DNA of 64,000 bases from Rhizobium sp. FY34 (GCF_005222845.1 NZ_STFZ01000002.1:62001-126000), one strand, 5' to 3'. Counted from the first letter of the stretch, positions 34,508 through 43,966 are shown. Notes: a model not told the origin generated them from the letters alone. Numbers and translations are program-made.

Positions 34508-35230
34508 ATGCTAGAGCGCACCGATCTCAATCTTTCCATGCACCCGCTGGACGGTTCGCCGCCCGTGCGCTGGCGGATCTCCGATTCCCCCGTGCCCTAT
34601 GAAGAAGCACTTGCCGTGATGGAAAGCGAAGTGGCCGCGATTGCAGAGGGCACGGCTCAGGAGCTTGTCTGGCTTTTGGAGCACCCTCCGCTCTACACCG
34701 CCGGCACGAGTGCTGATGCGAGCGACCTGATCCAGCCCGACCGATTCCCGGTATTTTCCACGGGCCGGGGCGGTGAATATACCTATCATGGACCCGGCCA
34801 GCGGGTTGCCTATGTAATGCTGGATCTCAAGCGCCGCCGCCAGGATGTGCGCGCCTATGTGGCAGCGCTTGAGGAAGTCATCATCCGCTGTCTCGGCTCC
34901 ATGAATGTGCGTGGCGAACGGCGCGAGGATCGCGTCGGGGTCTGGGTGCGTCGCCCGGAAAAGGCCCCACTGCCGGATGGCACGATGGCCGAGGACAAGA
35001 TTGCAGCGCTCGGCATCCGTCTGCGCCGCTGGGTCAGCTTCCATGGGCTGTCGATCAATGTCGATCCGAATCTCACGCATTTTTCCGGCATCGTGCCCTG
35101 CGGCATCTCAGCCTATGGCGTCACAAGCCTTGAGGATCTTGGTATGCTGGTGATGATGCAGGATGTCGATATCCGGCTGCGCGATGCCTTCGAGGAAGTG
35201 TTCGGGCAAACCGAAATCGAAGGCCGGTGA
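34508..35230 (+). CDS. lipB: Octanoyl-ACP:protein N-octanoyltransferase
   Basis: Transfers octanoate from acyl-carrier protein to lipoyl domains, the first committed step of lipoate synthesis. The 240 residues hold the substrate loop [17 protein letters not shown] (86-102), catalytic Lys164 in [13 protein letters not shown] and catalytic Cys198 in GIVPCGI. Length is slightly above the 210-230 typical. The lipoylated GcvH in the same window is one expected target. ATG 34508 follows AAGAGAA. Its promoter region is occupied by the MITE-like repeat. Confidence 0.96.
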   Translation: MLERTDLNLSMHPLDGSPPVRWRISDSPVPYEEALAVMESEVAAIAEGTAQELVWLLEHPPLYTAGTSADASDLIQPDRFPVFSTGRGGEYTYHGPGQRVAYVMLDLKRRRQDVRAYVAALEEVIIRCLGSMNVRGERREDRVGVWVRRPEKAPLPDGTMAEDKIAALGIRLRRWVSFHGLSINVDPNLTHFSGIVPCGISAYGVTSLEDLGMLVMMQDVDIRLRDAFEEVFGQTEIEGR

Positions 35231-35317
35231 GGGCCAGGCGTACCGCCACTCGTCAGGCACGCCTTGTGCAACCACCCTTGCCTGTGGTTGAACGGACCTC
35301 CACAGAAAGCATCAAAC

Positions 35318-36250
35318 ATGTCCTCATCCTTCGGACCCTCACCCGCTGCCTCGACCGACAGTTCCGTGAAGGGCATGGCACTGATGGCGGGTTGCATGGT
35401 CGTGCTGCCGATGATGGACGCGATTGCCAAATACATGGCGACGTTTGAGACCATGTCGCCCGGCCAGGTGACCTTCTACCGCTTTCTCGTGCAACTGGTG
35501 GTGCTGGCGCCGCTGTTCTTCTGGACGGTCGGCAGTTTTTCCAAGGTTCGCCGCCCCTGGATGAACATGCTGCGCGGCGCGCTGCATGCCAGCGCCAGCC
35601 TGATGTTCTTTACTGCCGTCAAATACATGCCGCTCGCGGATGTCTTTGCCATCTATTTCGTAGAGCCCTTCATGCTGACGATCATGTCGGCGCTGTTTTT
35701 GGGCGACAAGGTCGGCTGGCGGCGGTGGCTTGCCATTCTTGTGGGCTTCGGCGGGGCGATGATCGTTATCCAGCCGAGCTTCGAGATTTTTGGCTGGACC
35801 TCGCTTCTGCCTATCGCCTGCGCCTTTCTGTTCACGCTCTACCTCTTTCTCAACCGGGCGCTGGGCGATGCCGATTCGCCGCTCACCATGCAGATGATGT
35901 CAGGCGTTGGCGGCACGGCGCTGATGGCGGTCGTACTGGTTGCCGGACACATGGCCGGTATGACGGATTTCGAAATGTCGCTACCGGCCTCTTCGCTGGG
36001 TATCGTGCTGCTGCTGATCCTCGGCTCGCTGTCCGGCTATGTGCATCTGCTGGTGGTACGGGCCTTCCGCATGGCCTCGGTGTCGCTTCTGGCGCCTTTC
36101 CAGTATTTCGAGATCATTTCGGCCACCGTGCTCGGCTACCTGCTGTTTTCCGATTTCCCCACGCCGTCCAAATGGTTGGGCATTGCCATCATCGTGGCAT
36201 CCGGCCTTTTCATCATCTGGCGCGAGCGGGTGCGCAGCCGCATGGCCTGA
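35318..36250 (+). CDS. DMT-superfamily (EamA) transporter
   Basis: A 310-residue membrane protein with about ten helices arranged as two EamA repeats. The first repeat includes GQVTFYRFLVQLVVLAPLFFW and the ADVFAIYFVEPFMLTIMSA element; the second ends with LAPFQYFEIISATVLGYLLF and WLGIAIIVASGLFIIWRE, both typical. It is an inner-membrane exporter of a small metabolite that I cannot identify. It starts 87 bp after lipB. Confidence 0.9.
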   Translation: MSSSFGPSPAASTDSSVKGMALMAGCMVVLPMMDAIAKYMATFETMSPGQVTFYRFLVQLVVLAPLFFWTVGSFSKVRRPWMNMLRGALHASASLMFFTAVKYMPLADVFAIYFVEPFMLTIMSALFLGDKVGWRRWLAILVGFGGAMIVIQPSFEIFGWTSLLPIACAFLFTLYLFLNRALGDADSPLTMQMMSGVGGTALMAVVLVAGHMAGMTDFEMSLPASSLGIVLLLILGSLSGYVHLLVVRAFRMASVSLLAPFQYFEIISATVLGYLLFSDFPTPSKWLGIAIIVASGLFIIWRERVRSRMA

Positions 36251-36346
36251 TGCCGGCCTGATGCCAGCCCATGCCGCTTTGAGGGTTGAGCCGAGCAAGC
36301 TCGCGTGCCACAAAGTTCAGGAATCAGAGATATAGGGAGATAGACC

Positions 36347-37474
36347 ATGGATGTTCGCGCCGCCGTTGCCGTTCAGGCCGGAAAACCGCTCGAAATCATG
36401 ACCGTACAGCTGGAAGGCCCACGCGCCGGAGAAGTGCTGATCGAGGTGAAGGCCACCGGCATCTGCCACACGGATGATTTCACGCTCTCAGGCGCCGATC
36501 CGGAAGGTCTGTTTCCGGCAATCCTCGGCCATGAGGGTGCCGGTATCGTCGTGGATGTCGGTCCGGGCGTCACCTCGGTGAAAAAAGGGGACCATGTCAT
36601 TCCGCTCTACACGCCGGAATGCCGCGAATGCTATTCCTGCCTTTCGCGCAAGACGAACCTCTGCACCGCCATCCGCTCGACGCAAGGCCAGGGCCTGATG
36701 CCGGATGGCACATCGCGCTTTTCCATCGGCAAGGACAAGATCCACCACTATATGGGCTGCTCCACCTTCGCCAATTACACGGTGCTGCCGGAAATTGCGT
36801 TGGCCAAGGTCAACCCCGACGCCCCGTTTGACAAGATCTGCTATATCGGCTGCGGCGTCACCACCGGCATCGGCGCCGTCATCAATACGGCAAAGGTCGA
36901 AATCGGCTCGACGGCCATCGTTTTTGGTCTCGGCGGCATTGGCCTCAACGTTATCCAGGGCCTGCGGCTTGCCGGTGCCGACATGATCATCGGCGTCGAT
37001 CTCAACAACGACAAGAAGGAATGGGGCGAACGCTTCGGCATGACGCATTTCGTCAACCCGAAGGAAGTCGGCGAGGATATCGTACCCTATCTCGTCAACC
37101 TGACGAAGCGCGGCAATGACCATATCGGCGGCGCCGACTACACTTTCGACTGCACCGGCAATACCAAGGTCATGCGCCAGGCGCTGGAAGCCTCGCATCG
37201 CGGCTGGGGCAAGTCGGTGGTCATTGGCGTTGCCGGCGCCGGCCAGGAAATCTCCACCCGTCCCTTCCAGCTTGTCACCGGCCGTTCCTGGATGGGCACG
37301 GCATTCGGTGGCGCGCGTGGCCGCACCGACGTGCCGAAAATCGTCGACTGGTATATGGATGGCAAGATCATCATCGATCCGATGATCACCCACACCATGC
37401 CGCTCGAGGATATCAACAAGGGTTTCGAGCTGATGCATTCGGGAGAAAGCATCCGCTCTGTTGTGCTCTACTAA
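36347..37474 (+). CDS. frmA: S-(hydroxymethyl)glutathione dehydrogenase (class III alcohol dehydrogenase)
   Basis: Oxidises S-hydroxymethylglutathione, formed from formaldehyde and glutathione, to S-formylglutathione with NAD+; also acts as GSNO reductase. The 375-residue zinc enzyme has catalytic zinc ligands C40 ([11 protein letters not shown]) and H62 (LGHEGAG), four structural-zinc Cys in [17 protein letters not shown], and Rossmann motif [13 protein letters not shown]. The name adhC/flhA is also used in alphaproteobacteria. The next pathway enzyme, fghA, lies 2.5 kb downstream on the same strand. Confidence 0.97.
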   Translation: MDVRAAVAVQAGKPLEIMTVQLEGPRAGEVLIEVKATGICHTDDFTLSGADPEGLFPAILGHEGAGIVVDVGPGVTSVKKGDHVIPLYTPECRECYSCLSRKTNLCTAIRSTQGQGLMPDGTSRFSIGKDKIHHYMGCSTFANYTVLPEIALAKVNPDAPFDKICYIGCGVTTGIGAVINTAKVEIGSTAIVFGLGGIGLNVIQGLRLAGADMIIGVDLNNDKKEWGERFGMTHFVNPKEVGEDIVPYLVNLTKRGNDHIGGADYTFDCTGNTKVMRQALEASHRGWGKSVVIGVAGAGQEISTRPFQLVTGRSWMGTAFGGARGRTDVPKIVDWYMDGKIIIDPMITHTMPLEDINKGFELMHSGESIRSVVLY

Positions 37475-37505
37475 ACGAGCGCGTATTGCCATCATAGAGA
37501 TTGAA

Positions 37506-37527
37506 GGACGCCGCACGGCGTCCCTTT
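37506..37527 (+). terminator. Probable terminator after frmA
   Basis: A 7-bp perfect stem (GGACGCC / GGCGTCC) with loop GCAC is followed by CTTT. It is weak but well placed, 31 bp after the stop. Confidence 0.45.
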
Positions 37528-37576
37528 GCCGCCCGGCAATCGCCACCACAGGGCCGGGCGATCATCAGGAGCATGC

Positions 37577-38785
37577 ATGGCGGAGCGGATCGTATCAGGC
37601 GCGGTGAGAGCCGATGGACAGGTGCTAGAGGGCCAGGGCTTTCACGTCAGCCGCAAGACGGCCGGCAGCTATCTCATCCTCTTTCAACCACCGCTGTCGG
37701 CCATCGAAAACGGCATGGCTCAGCTAATCGATACCCGCCATGCCGGCCTGCTGAAGGCGGCGGTTTCCTCCGTGGACGGGTTGCATGCGGCGATCACCGT
37801 GACCGATGCGGCAAACGCAATGCGTGACTGTGCCTTCTCCTTCGTCTTTACCGGCCAAAACCATGAGGACAGGATGTCCTTGCCGCGAGTTCATCCGCTC
37901 GATCCGACAGGAGTCATTGCGGATCCGGCGATCGGCAGCCCCGCCCCGCCCGTCGTTTCGCTGCGCAGGTCCCATGAGACCGCGCAGGCTCCGGACAGTG
38001 GCGAAGATCTGTCGCCTCTCGCCCAGCTGAAGCGTCTGAAGGAAACAATGCAGCAGGTGCTGCGGCCATTGCAGCGGGAAAACCGCATGCTGAAATCGCG
38101 GCTTGAGATCACCGCGCGCCAGACGAATGGCGGACGCCGGATCGTGCCGGCCGCCGATGCCTTTCCGCAGATTGAGGCCGGCCCGCTCCTGACCCTTCTT
38201 CTGCGCCAGCACCGTTTTCAAAGCGTGCTTGATCTGGGCCAACCCGACCTGCAGCGGCTGGCGCTGCTGGCTGCGGACGGTCGGCAGGTGACAGGTGTGG
38301 TAACATCTGCCGTTGCGTCACTGCCCACACCCAACGTGACGCTGCGCCAGCACGCACCCGTTGATCCTGAGACGCCCTTCGACTGCGTGATCGCCATCGA
38401 CCTTCTGCAAAGACAGGTTGATCCACAGGCCTTCCTGCGCCGCGCCCACGGCATGCTGGCCGAAGGCGGCGTGCTGGCGCTCAGTGTCCCCGCCATGCGC
38501 TATCCGCTCGTCACCGGCGACCTCAGCATCTGGAGCGGCGGCCTGCTGCTCTATCATCTGGTTCTGTCCGGTTTTGACTGCCGCAATGTCAAGATGTTGA
38601 CGCAAGGCGAACAGATTTTCCTGGTGCTGGTGAAAACGAGCATCGAGCCTGCCCCGCTTGGCGTACCGCTTCCGTTGCCAGAGACGATGCGGGTGCACCT
38701 GCCGCATGGGCTGGAATTTGTCGAGACGCCGGATGGTGGCCTTGCCTTCGATGGCGATCTTCCCGCGATCGGCTGGACGATCTGA
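37577..38785 (+). CDS. Methyltransferase-like protein with degenerate SAM site
   Basis: A 402-residue soluble protein. The N-terminal part (1-150) is unrecognised; 155-195 is a helical, coiled-coil-like stretch (LAQLKRLKETMQQVLRPLQR). From about 215 it resembles a class I methyltransferase: FQSVLDLGQPDLQRLALLA takes the place of motif I but lacks the GxGxG glycines, and FDCVIAIDLLQR plus AEGGVLALSVPA match post-motif segments. SAM binding is therefore doubtful. AGGAG precedes ATG 37577. It lies within the frmA-fghA interval; partnership with these is inference. Confidence 0.6.
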   Translation: MAERIVSGAVRADGQVLEGQGFHVSRKTAGSYLILFQPPLSAIENGMAQLIDTRHAGLLKAAVSSVDGLHAAITVTDAANAMRDCAFSFVFTGQNHEDRMSLPRVHPLDPTGVIADPAIGSPAPPVVSLRRSHETAQAPDSGEDLSPLAQLKRLKETMQQVLRPLQRENRMLKSRLEITARQTNGGRRIVPAADAFPQIEAGPLLTLLLRQHRFQSVLDLGQPDLQRLALLAADGRQVTGVVTSAVASLPTPNVTLRQHAPVDPETPFDCVIAIDLLQRQVDPQAFLRRAHGMLAEGGVLALSVPAMRYPLVTGDLSIWSGGLLLYHLVLSGFDCRNVKMLTQGEQIFLVLVKTSIEPAPLGVPLPLPETMRVHLPHGLEFVETPDGGLAFDGDLPAIGWTI

Positions 38786-38843
38786 TGGAACACATCCGCG
38801 CCAAGACCGATGGCCAGACTGTCTTTCGCCAGGAGAATGACCG

Positions 38844-39320
38844 ATGATCTATGTGGATGCCGATGCCTGCCCGGTGAAACCGGAGATCCTGAAAGTCGCC
38901 GAACGGCATGGGCTGGAAGTGACCTTCGTTGCCAATTCGGGCCTGCGCCCCTCGCGCGATCCGATGGTGAAGAATGTCATCGTCTCTGGTGCCTTTGATG
39001 CCGCCGATGACTGGATCGCTGAACGGGCCGGCGTCGGCGATGTGGTGATTACCGCCGATGTGCCACTTGCTGTGCGCTGCGTGGCGGCCGGCGCGCAGGT
39101 GACCGGCCCGACAGGCCGCGTCTTCGACCAGACCAATATCGGCATGGCAAGCGCCATGCGCGATCTGGGACAGCATCTGCGCGAGACCGGCGAAAGCAAG
39201 GGCTATAACGCAGCCTTCTCGCCCCGCGACCGCTCGTCCTTCCTGTCCACGCTCGATACGCTCTGCCGCCGCGCCAAGGCCATCATGGCCGCCGCAAGCC
39301 AGGCCGGAAGCACGCCATGA
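38844..39320 (+). CDS. YaiI/YqxD family protein (DUF188)
   Basis: A 158-residue protein beginning MIYVDADACPVKPEILKVAE, the hallmark of the UPF0178/DUF188 family, with ADVPLAVRCVAAGAQV in the middle. The fold is PIN-like with conserved Asp residues, suggesting nuclease ancestry, but activity is unproven. Its last four bases overlap the start of the DUF1345 gene (ATGA), so the two are translationally coupled. Confidence 0.93.
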   Translation: MIYVDADACPVKPEILKVAERHGLEVTFVANSGLRPSRDPMVKNVIVSGAFDAADDWIAERAGVGDVVITADVPLAVRCVAAGAQVTGPTGRVFDQTNIGMASAMRDLGQHLRETGESKGYNAAFSPRDRSSFLSTLDTLCRRAKAIMAAASQAGSTP

Positions 39321-39979
39321 CAGAGATATCGCACAGCTGGCGCCATCGGCGTTACAGCGCATTTTATGCGGCAAGCCTTGGCGGGCTGGGTTCCCTGCCC
39401 TTGCTGCTGCTGCTCATCCCGCATCTGGCGATCGAGCTCTCGGCCATCCTGTTCTTCCTGATCTATCTCGGCATGATCGCGCGGCGTGTGCCCCACCTTA
39501 CCGTCAACCGCCTGAAGACAAGCCGCGAGCGCGACGATGCGCCAGCCTATACGATCCTTCTCGTCACCATGCTGGCGGTGGTGGCCGCCATTGGTGCGCT
39601 GTTCAATGCGCTCAATCGCGCCAATGATCCGAGCCTGTTTGAAGTGGCACTGGCCTTTGCCTCGGTCATCGGAGGCTGGCTGACCATCCACACAATGTTT
39701 GCCATGCATTATGCCCATCACTTCTGGCGCCGTGCAGCAGATAGCGCAGGCAAGCTGCAGATCCAGGCAGGGCTTGCCTTTCCCGAAACGCCGGAACCAT
39801 CCGGCTTTGACTTTCTGTATTTCTCGCTGGTGATCGGCATGACGGCGCAAACCTCGGATGTCACCATCACCACCACGGCCATGCGACGCATCAATCTCAC
39901 CCATGCGCTCCTGGCCTTTTTCTTCAATACCGTGCTCGTTGCCGCAGCAGTCAATGCCGTCGTGTCGCTTGCCGGCTGA
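39317..39979 (+). CDS. DUF1345 family membrane protein
   Basis: A 220-residue inner-membrane protein with five to six helices. The signature HYAHHFWRRAADSAG and FDFLYFSLVIGMTAQTSDV are typical of DUF1345, a family of unknown function. It overlaps the DUF188 gene by ATGA and lies 28 bp before fghA. Confidence 0.9.
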   Translation: MTEISHSWRHRRYSAFYAASLGGLGSLPLLLLLIPHLAIELSAILFFLIYLGMIARRVPHLTVNRLKTSRERDDAPAYTILLVTMLAVVAAIGALFNALNRANDPSLFEVALAFASVIGGWLTIHTMFAMHYAHHFWRRAADSAGKLQIQAGLAFPETPEPSGFDFLYFSLVIGMTAQTSDVTITTTAMRRINLTHALLAFFFNTVLVAAAVNAVVSLAG

Positions 39980-40007
39980 GCCTCGTTCAAAAAGGAGAAC
40001 TCACCCC

Positions 40008-40841
40008 ATGAAAGTCCTGTCCCAGAACACTGCCTTTGGCGGCATGCAGGGTGTCTTCCAGCACGATTCGGCCGTGCTGAATTGCGAGATGACCTTTGCC
40101 GTCTTCGTGCCGCCGCAGGCGATTGCGGAGAAGCGCCCGGTCCTCTGGTATCTGTCAGGGCTGACCTGCACCCATGCCAATGTGATGGACAAGGGCGAAT
40201 ACCGCCGGCTGGCCGCCGAGCTTGGCCTCGTCATCGTCTGCCCGGATGTCAGCCCGCGCGGCGATGATGTGGCGGATGAAAAGACCAATTGGCAGATGGG
40301 CAAGGGCGCCGGCTTCTATCTCGATGCCACCGAAAAGCCCTGGTCCGATCACTACCGCATGTACAGCTATATTACCGAGGAGCTGCCGGCGCTGGTCGCG
40401 GAACATTTTCGCGTCGACATGGACCGTCAGGGCATATTCGGCCACTCGATGGGCGGCCATGGCGCCCTGACGATTGCCCTGAGAAACCCGGAACGCTTCA
40501 AGAGCTGCTCAGCCTTTGCGCCCATCGTCGAGCCATCGACGGCCGACTGGTCAAAGCCCGCCTTTGAAAAATACCTTGGAGCAAATCGCGACACCTGGCG
40601 TGCCTATGATGCCTGCGCGCTGGTGCATGATGGCGCGCGCTTCCCGGAATTCCTGATCGATCAGGGCAAGGCCGATAGTTTCCTCGACAATGGCCTGCGC
40701 CCCTGGCTGTTCGAAGAGGCGGTCAAGGATACGGGCATCGCGCTGACGCTGCGCATGCACGAGCGCTACGACCATTCCTATTACTTCATCTCGACCTTCA
40801 TGGATGATCACCTGCGCTGGCATGCGGAGCGGCTCGGGTAA
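40008..40841 (+). CDS. fghA: S-formylglutathione hydrolase
   Basis: Hydrolyses S-formylglutathione to formate and glutathione, completing formaldehyde detoxification begun by the frmA product. The 277-residue esterase-D type enzyme has the nucleophile Ser147 in GIFGHSMGGHGALT, LWYLSGLTCTHANVM for the oxyanion region, and the catalytic His in ERYDHSYYFIS. AAGGAG precedes ATG 40008. Confidence 0.97.
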   Translation: MKVLSQNTAFGGMQGVFQHDSAVLNCEMTFAVFVPPQAIAEKRPVLWYLSGLTCTHANVMDKGEYRRLAAELGLVIVCPDVSPRGDDVADEKTNWQMGKGAGFYLDATEKPWSDHYRMYSYITEELPALVAEHFRVDMDRQGIFGHSMGGHGALTIALRNPERFKSCSAFAPIVEPSTADWSKPAFEKYLGANRDTWRAYDACALVHDGARFPEFLIDQGKADSFLDNGLRPWLFEEAVKDTGIALTLRMHERYDHSYYFISTFMDDHLRWHAERLG

Positions 40842-40909
40842 GCTTTTGCGCACATAGATCGACAGGCACAGAGGTTGATTGTCGATCGTGGTGTCCCACA
40901 TTGGTGTGA

Positions 40910-40988
40910 CGCGGACGACCGCGGGCACCGGGTGATCCTGACAGATCTCAGGCACCGAATGCTTCAAACCCTGCGAGGACGGCCTTGC
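40910..40988 (+). promoter_or_regulatory. Guanidine-II (mini-ykkC) riboswitch
   Basis: Two hairpins with ACGR tetraloops, the diagnostic feature of mini-ykkC. Hairpin 1 is CGCGG-ACGA-CCGCG (40910-40923); hairpin 2 is GCGAGG-ACGG-CCTTGC (40973-40988, one G-T pair). The 49-base linker holds a third hairpin, CCTGA / TCAGG, longer than usual. Hairpin 2 ends about 10 bases before AGGAAGGAG of the Gdx/SugE gene, consistent with control of translation by guanidinium. Confidence 0.82.
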
Positions 40989-41012
40989 TCTTTTCTCAGG
41001 AAGGAGCGCCTT

Positions 41013-41327
41013 GTGCCCTGGATCTATCTCATTCTCGCCGGTCTTCTGGAAGTCGGCTGGGCCATCGGGCTCAAATATACGGATGGCTTTTCCCGCCTCG
41101 GGCCATCCGTCCTTACCGTAACCTGCATGGCGGTCAGCCTCGGCCTCCTGGGCCTTGCCATCCGCGACCTGCCGGTCGGTACGGCCTATGCGATCTGGAC
41201 CGGCATCGGCACCGTCGGCGCCGTTGCCTTTGGCATCACCTTTCTCGGTGATCCGGCAACGCTGGCACGGCTTGCCTGCATCGGCCTCATCCTCTGCGGC
41301 ATTGTTGGGCTGAAACTCACGTCGTGA
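41013..41327 (+). CDS. gdx: Guanidinium exporter, SMR family
   Basis: A 104-residue four-helix membrane protein of the small multidrug resistance family, Gdx/SugE subgroup. Glu13 ([18 protein letters not shown]) is the central proton/substrate carboxylate, and the W-x3-LKYT-x-GF pattern marks the guanidinium-selective branch rather than the EmrE branch. It works as an antiparallel dimer exporting Gdm+ against protons. GTG 41013 is set by AAGGAG seven bases upstream. The guanidine-II riboswitch directly upstream strongly supports this function. Confidence 0.93.
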   Translation: MPWIYLILAGLLEVGWAIGLKYTDGFSRLGPSVLTVTCMAVSLGLLGLAIRDLPVGTAYAIWTGIGTVGAVAFGITFLGDPATLARLACIGLILCGIVGLKLTS

Positions 41328-41340
41328 CGTAAAAAAGTAA

Positions 41341-41374
41341 ATACCCCGCGCCGGTTTCGGCACGGGGTATTTTT
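41341..41374 (+). terminator. Bidirectional terminator between gdx and doxX-like gene
   Basis: Stem ATACCCCG / CGGGGTAT extended by GCCG / CGGC with a GTTT loop, followed by TTTT on the plus strand and by TTTACTTTTTTA on the minus strand. It separates two convergent genes. Confidence 0.85.
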
Positions 41375-41394
41375 AACGCTTCAAACGGGGCCGA

Positions 41395-41787
41395 TCAGGC
41401 CTTGTTGCGATTGTCGAGCGCGAAGGCGCCGGCACCGGCAAACACGATGTAGAGGAAGATGAAGCAGTAGAGAACCGCTGCATCGCCGCCGTTCAGCGAC
41501 GGGAAAAAGCTCTTCGGAAAATGCGCAAAGAAGTAGGCGAAGGCCATCATACCGGACAGAACGAAGGACACCGGGCGCGTCAGGAAACCGACGGCCACGA
41601 GCAAGCCGCCGACCAGTTCCAGGATGCCGGCAGTCAGCAATAGGGGTGGAAGGGGCCCCTCCATCTGGGCGGCAGGGAATGCAAACAGCTTCATTGTTCC
41701 ATGGGCGAGAAATAGAAGTGCCGCCATGATGCGCAGCACACCCAGCGCCTGCGGACGAAAAGCGTCCAGACGTTCGGAAATTGACAT
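41395..41787 (-). CDS. DoxX family membrane protein
   Basis: A 130-residue four-helix membrane protein. LRIMAALLFLAHGTMKLFAFP at the start, GILELVGGLLVAVGFLTRP in the middle and MMAFAYFFAHFPKSFFP are typical of the DoxX/YphA family, linked in some bacteria to thiol/redox stress; the activity is unclear. GGAGAA sets ATG 41787. Confidence 0.9.
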   Translation of the reverse strand: MSISERLDAFRPQALGVLRIMAALLFLAHGTMKLFAFPAAQMEGPLPPLLLTAGILELVGGLLVAVGFLTRPVSFVLSGMMAFAYFFAHFPKSFFPSLNGGDAAVLYCFIFLYIVFAGAGAFALDNRNKA

Positions 41788-41914
41788 AAAAATTCTCCAG
41801 CGAAAATGTGATCGACGCGTGATGGATATCGCCGCACAGCAGCAAATTGCAATCAACTGAACTCCCCGCACATCACAACTCGTTGATGTCGCGCGCTGGT
41901 TCTTATGAAACGAC

Positions 41915-41945
41915 CCACCGGTCCGCCGCGTGGACGGACCAGTGG
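41915..41945 (-). terminator. Probable terminator after the alpha/beta hydrolase gene
   Basis: On the minus strand an 11-bp stem (CCACTGGTCCG / CGGACCGGTGG, one G-T pair) with a 9-base loop is followed by GTCGTTTC. It is placed 16 bp after the hydrolase stop. Confidence 0.5.
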
Positions 41946-41961
41946 ATCAAGGAAGCCTCCC

Positions 41962-43269
41962 TTATTCAGCCAGTCTGTGTTCCAGCTTCAGGCCCTTGGC
42001 CGTGCGATTCTTGAAGCCGGTCCAGTAGCTATGCTCCGGCTTGAATGTTCCGTCCTTGTTGGCAGCCCATACGCCTTTTTCCGAATCCTCGACAAGATCG
42101 AGATATTTGCCCTTCTCCGCATCGTTCTTCAGCTTCAGATCGAACCAGGCACTGGCAAAATGCTGGGCGATATTGTTCATCCGCACCGTATCCCAGACAG
42201 AATCGGCATAATGGTCGAAGGCCGCATAGCCCAGCGTGTCGCTGACCTTGTAGCTTTCCACCGGCGCCGGCATGGGCGCTGCCGCATTGTGGTTGGCGTG
42301 ATCAAACGTCAGAAGATAGCGCTCGACCGGCTTTGCGCCCTCAAACAGCGGGCGGATGCCTTTTCCATAATCCGACACATCATCGACGCTGCCGGCCATG
42401 AAGAAGATCGGCACCTTGATTTCGCCAAGGCCCTTCTCGTCCCACATGCCGCGCTGCATACCCCAGGGCGCGATGGCGATGATTGCCTTGAACCGCGGAT
42501 CAAACAGCGCGGCGTGAGTTTCTGAGCCGGCCTGGTGCATGGCAAGCGTGCCGGCCGGTGCGCTCCATTCGGCGGAGACCGCTTTTTCCGTGACGCCGGC
42601 GCCTGCCGTGATCATCGCGCCATAGCCGCCCATGGAATAGCCAATCAGGCCGGTGTTTGACACATCGACCATGCCTTCGAGGAAACTGTCCTTCTGCGTA
42701 CCAAGACGTGCGATCTCATCCAGCACCGCGCGCTGATCGAGCGGACGGTTGACGAGCGTGCTACCAAAGGCTGCGCGGTCATTATAGGTGCTGTCGGTGT
42801 GATCGATCGAGGCAACGACATAGCCCTTGCTGGCGAGATTCTCTCCCAGAGGCGCCAGGAGATAGCGGTTGCCCGGATAGCCATGCGACAGAATGATCAG
42901 CGGAAAGCTCTGTCCCGCCTTTTCCGGTGCAGCATCGCGCACGGCTCGCCCGGCAAGGTTCACCTCTGTCTTGCCGTCACGCAGGAAGGTGCGGTATTCC
43001 CCGCCCGGCGCATTGACAGTTGCGGGATACCAGACTTCGACCGTGAGCGGACGCTCATAGCGCGGCGGCGCCTTGTCAGCCTCCACCTTCAGAATGTCGA
43101 TCTGGTCTGGCGAGCTGAGCGTGATAGTGCGCACGCCGACCTGATGGGCGCCCAGCGCGGCAAGCTCCGGCGCGTCAGGGCGAATCATGTCTATGCGGTT
43201 GTCGGCAGCCTGCGCCACAAGGGGACAGACAAGGCTCACGGCCGCAGCAAATTTCAAAACATAGCTCAT
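41962..43269 (-). CDS. Exported alpha/beta hydrolase (dienelactone hydrolase / PAF-acetylhydrolase-like)
   Basis: A 435-residue protein with a signal peptide (1-21, CPLVAQA-AD). The nucleophile elbow is GLIGYSMGGYGAMI; the oxyanion segment is FPLIILSHGYPGNRYLL; FFMAGSVDDVSDY and FDHANHNAAA probably carry the acid and histidine. It resembles large periplasmic esterases annotated as dienelactone hydrolase family. AGGAG ten bases upstream favours ATG 43269 over GTG 43290. Substrate unknown. Confidence 0.87.
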   Translation of the reverse strand: MSYVLKFAAAVSLVCPLVAQAADNRIDMIRPDAPELAALGAHQVGVRTITLSSPDQIDILKVEADKAPPRYERPLTVEVWYPATVNAPGGEYRTFLRDGKTEVNLAGRAVRDAAPEKAGQSFPLIILSHGYPGNRYLLAPLGENLASKGYVVASIDHTDSTYNDRAAFGSTLVNRPLDQRAVLDEIARLGTQKDSFLEGMVDVSNTGLIGYSMGGYGAMITAGAGVTEKAVSAEWSAPAGTLAMHQAGSETHAALFDPRFKAIIAIAPWGMQRGMWDEKGLGEIKVPIFFMAGSVDDVSDYGKGIRPLFEGAKPVERYLLTFDHANHNAAAPMPAPVESYKVSDTLGYAAFDHYADSVWDTVRMNNIAQHFASAWFDLKLKNDAEKGKYLDLVEDSEKGVWAANKDGTFKPEHSYWTGFKNRTAKGLKLEHRLAE

Positions 43270-43399
43270 GGAAAACAGTCTCCTCTCCACGACGCCGATC
43301 GTCTTTGCGCCGCGCCGGAGCGAAACTAGCGCATTCTTGACAAAAGCGAAGGTGGCTCACGTTTGACAGGAGAAAGATGACGGGGCGATGAAGGCCGCT

Positions 43400-43423
43400 G
43401 GGGATGGCCAACAGCCCATCCCC
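43400..43423 (-). terminator. Terminator-like hairpin directly after the exported protein gene
   Basis: GGGGATGG / CCATCCCC, 8 bp with an 8-base partly paired loop, lies immediately beyond the stop codon at 43424. A T-run is missing. Confidence 0.4.
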
Positions 43424-43915
43424 TCAAGGAAACAGCGCCGTGGCCAGCGTCGAGGGGCCGGCATCCTGCAACCGGAACTCCATTGAGACGCGCTCGGCTA
43501 TGCGCAGCGCCAGGATACGGTCGGCATAGGCCTGATCGAGCGCAAAGGTCGAGACCGCAAATGTACCGGTGGCTATTTTCTCGCCATTGCCGACTGCGGT
43601 GGCTTCTACCGTCACCTTGGCGCGAAAGCGTCCGCCAAGGATCAGCGGCAGATAGCCGGTCTCGACGATACGGATGGTGAGAACGGTGCGCGGCAGTGAT
43701 TTCTGCCGGAACGTGGCGCGGATCGCATCATCGACAAGCCTGTCCGTATCGGCCACCAGCCGGCGGGAGACATCCGGACGGGCGCTGACAAAGGCACCGC
43801 GCACGTCGTAGAGAAGCTGGGGATCCGACTGTCGTTCGCCCGATGCCATGCGAAAGCCGCTGAGCGTCAGCAGGGCAATGAGGGCTACAGACAAACGAAG
43901 CGATGAGGCGTGCAT
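43424..43915 (-). CDS. Exported protein of unknown function
   Basis: A 163-residue protein with a signal-peptide-like start (SLRLSVALIALLTLSGFRMA). The mature part has a regular beta/alpha pattern (PRTVLTIRIVETGYLPLILG, RAKVTVEATAVGNGEKIATG) with no motif I recognise. Probably periplasmic or lipid-free outer leaflet. Upstream is the ATP12 gene end, 51 bp away. Confidence 0.7.
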   Translation of the reverse strand: MHASSLRLSVALIALLTLSGFRMASGERQSDPQLLYDVRGAFVSARPDVSRRLVADTDRLVDDAIRATFRQKSLPRTVLTIRIVETGYLPLILGGRFRAKVTVEATAVGNGEKIATGTFAVSTFALDQAYADRILALRIAERVSMEFRLQDAGPSTLATALFP

Positions 43916-43966
43916 GGACCACCGGGATATTTTCCCCGATCATCACAAAACACGGTTAGAATTCGG

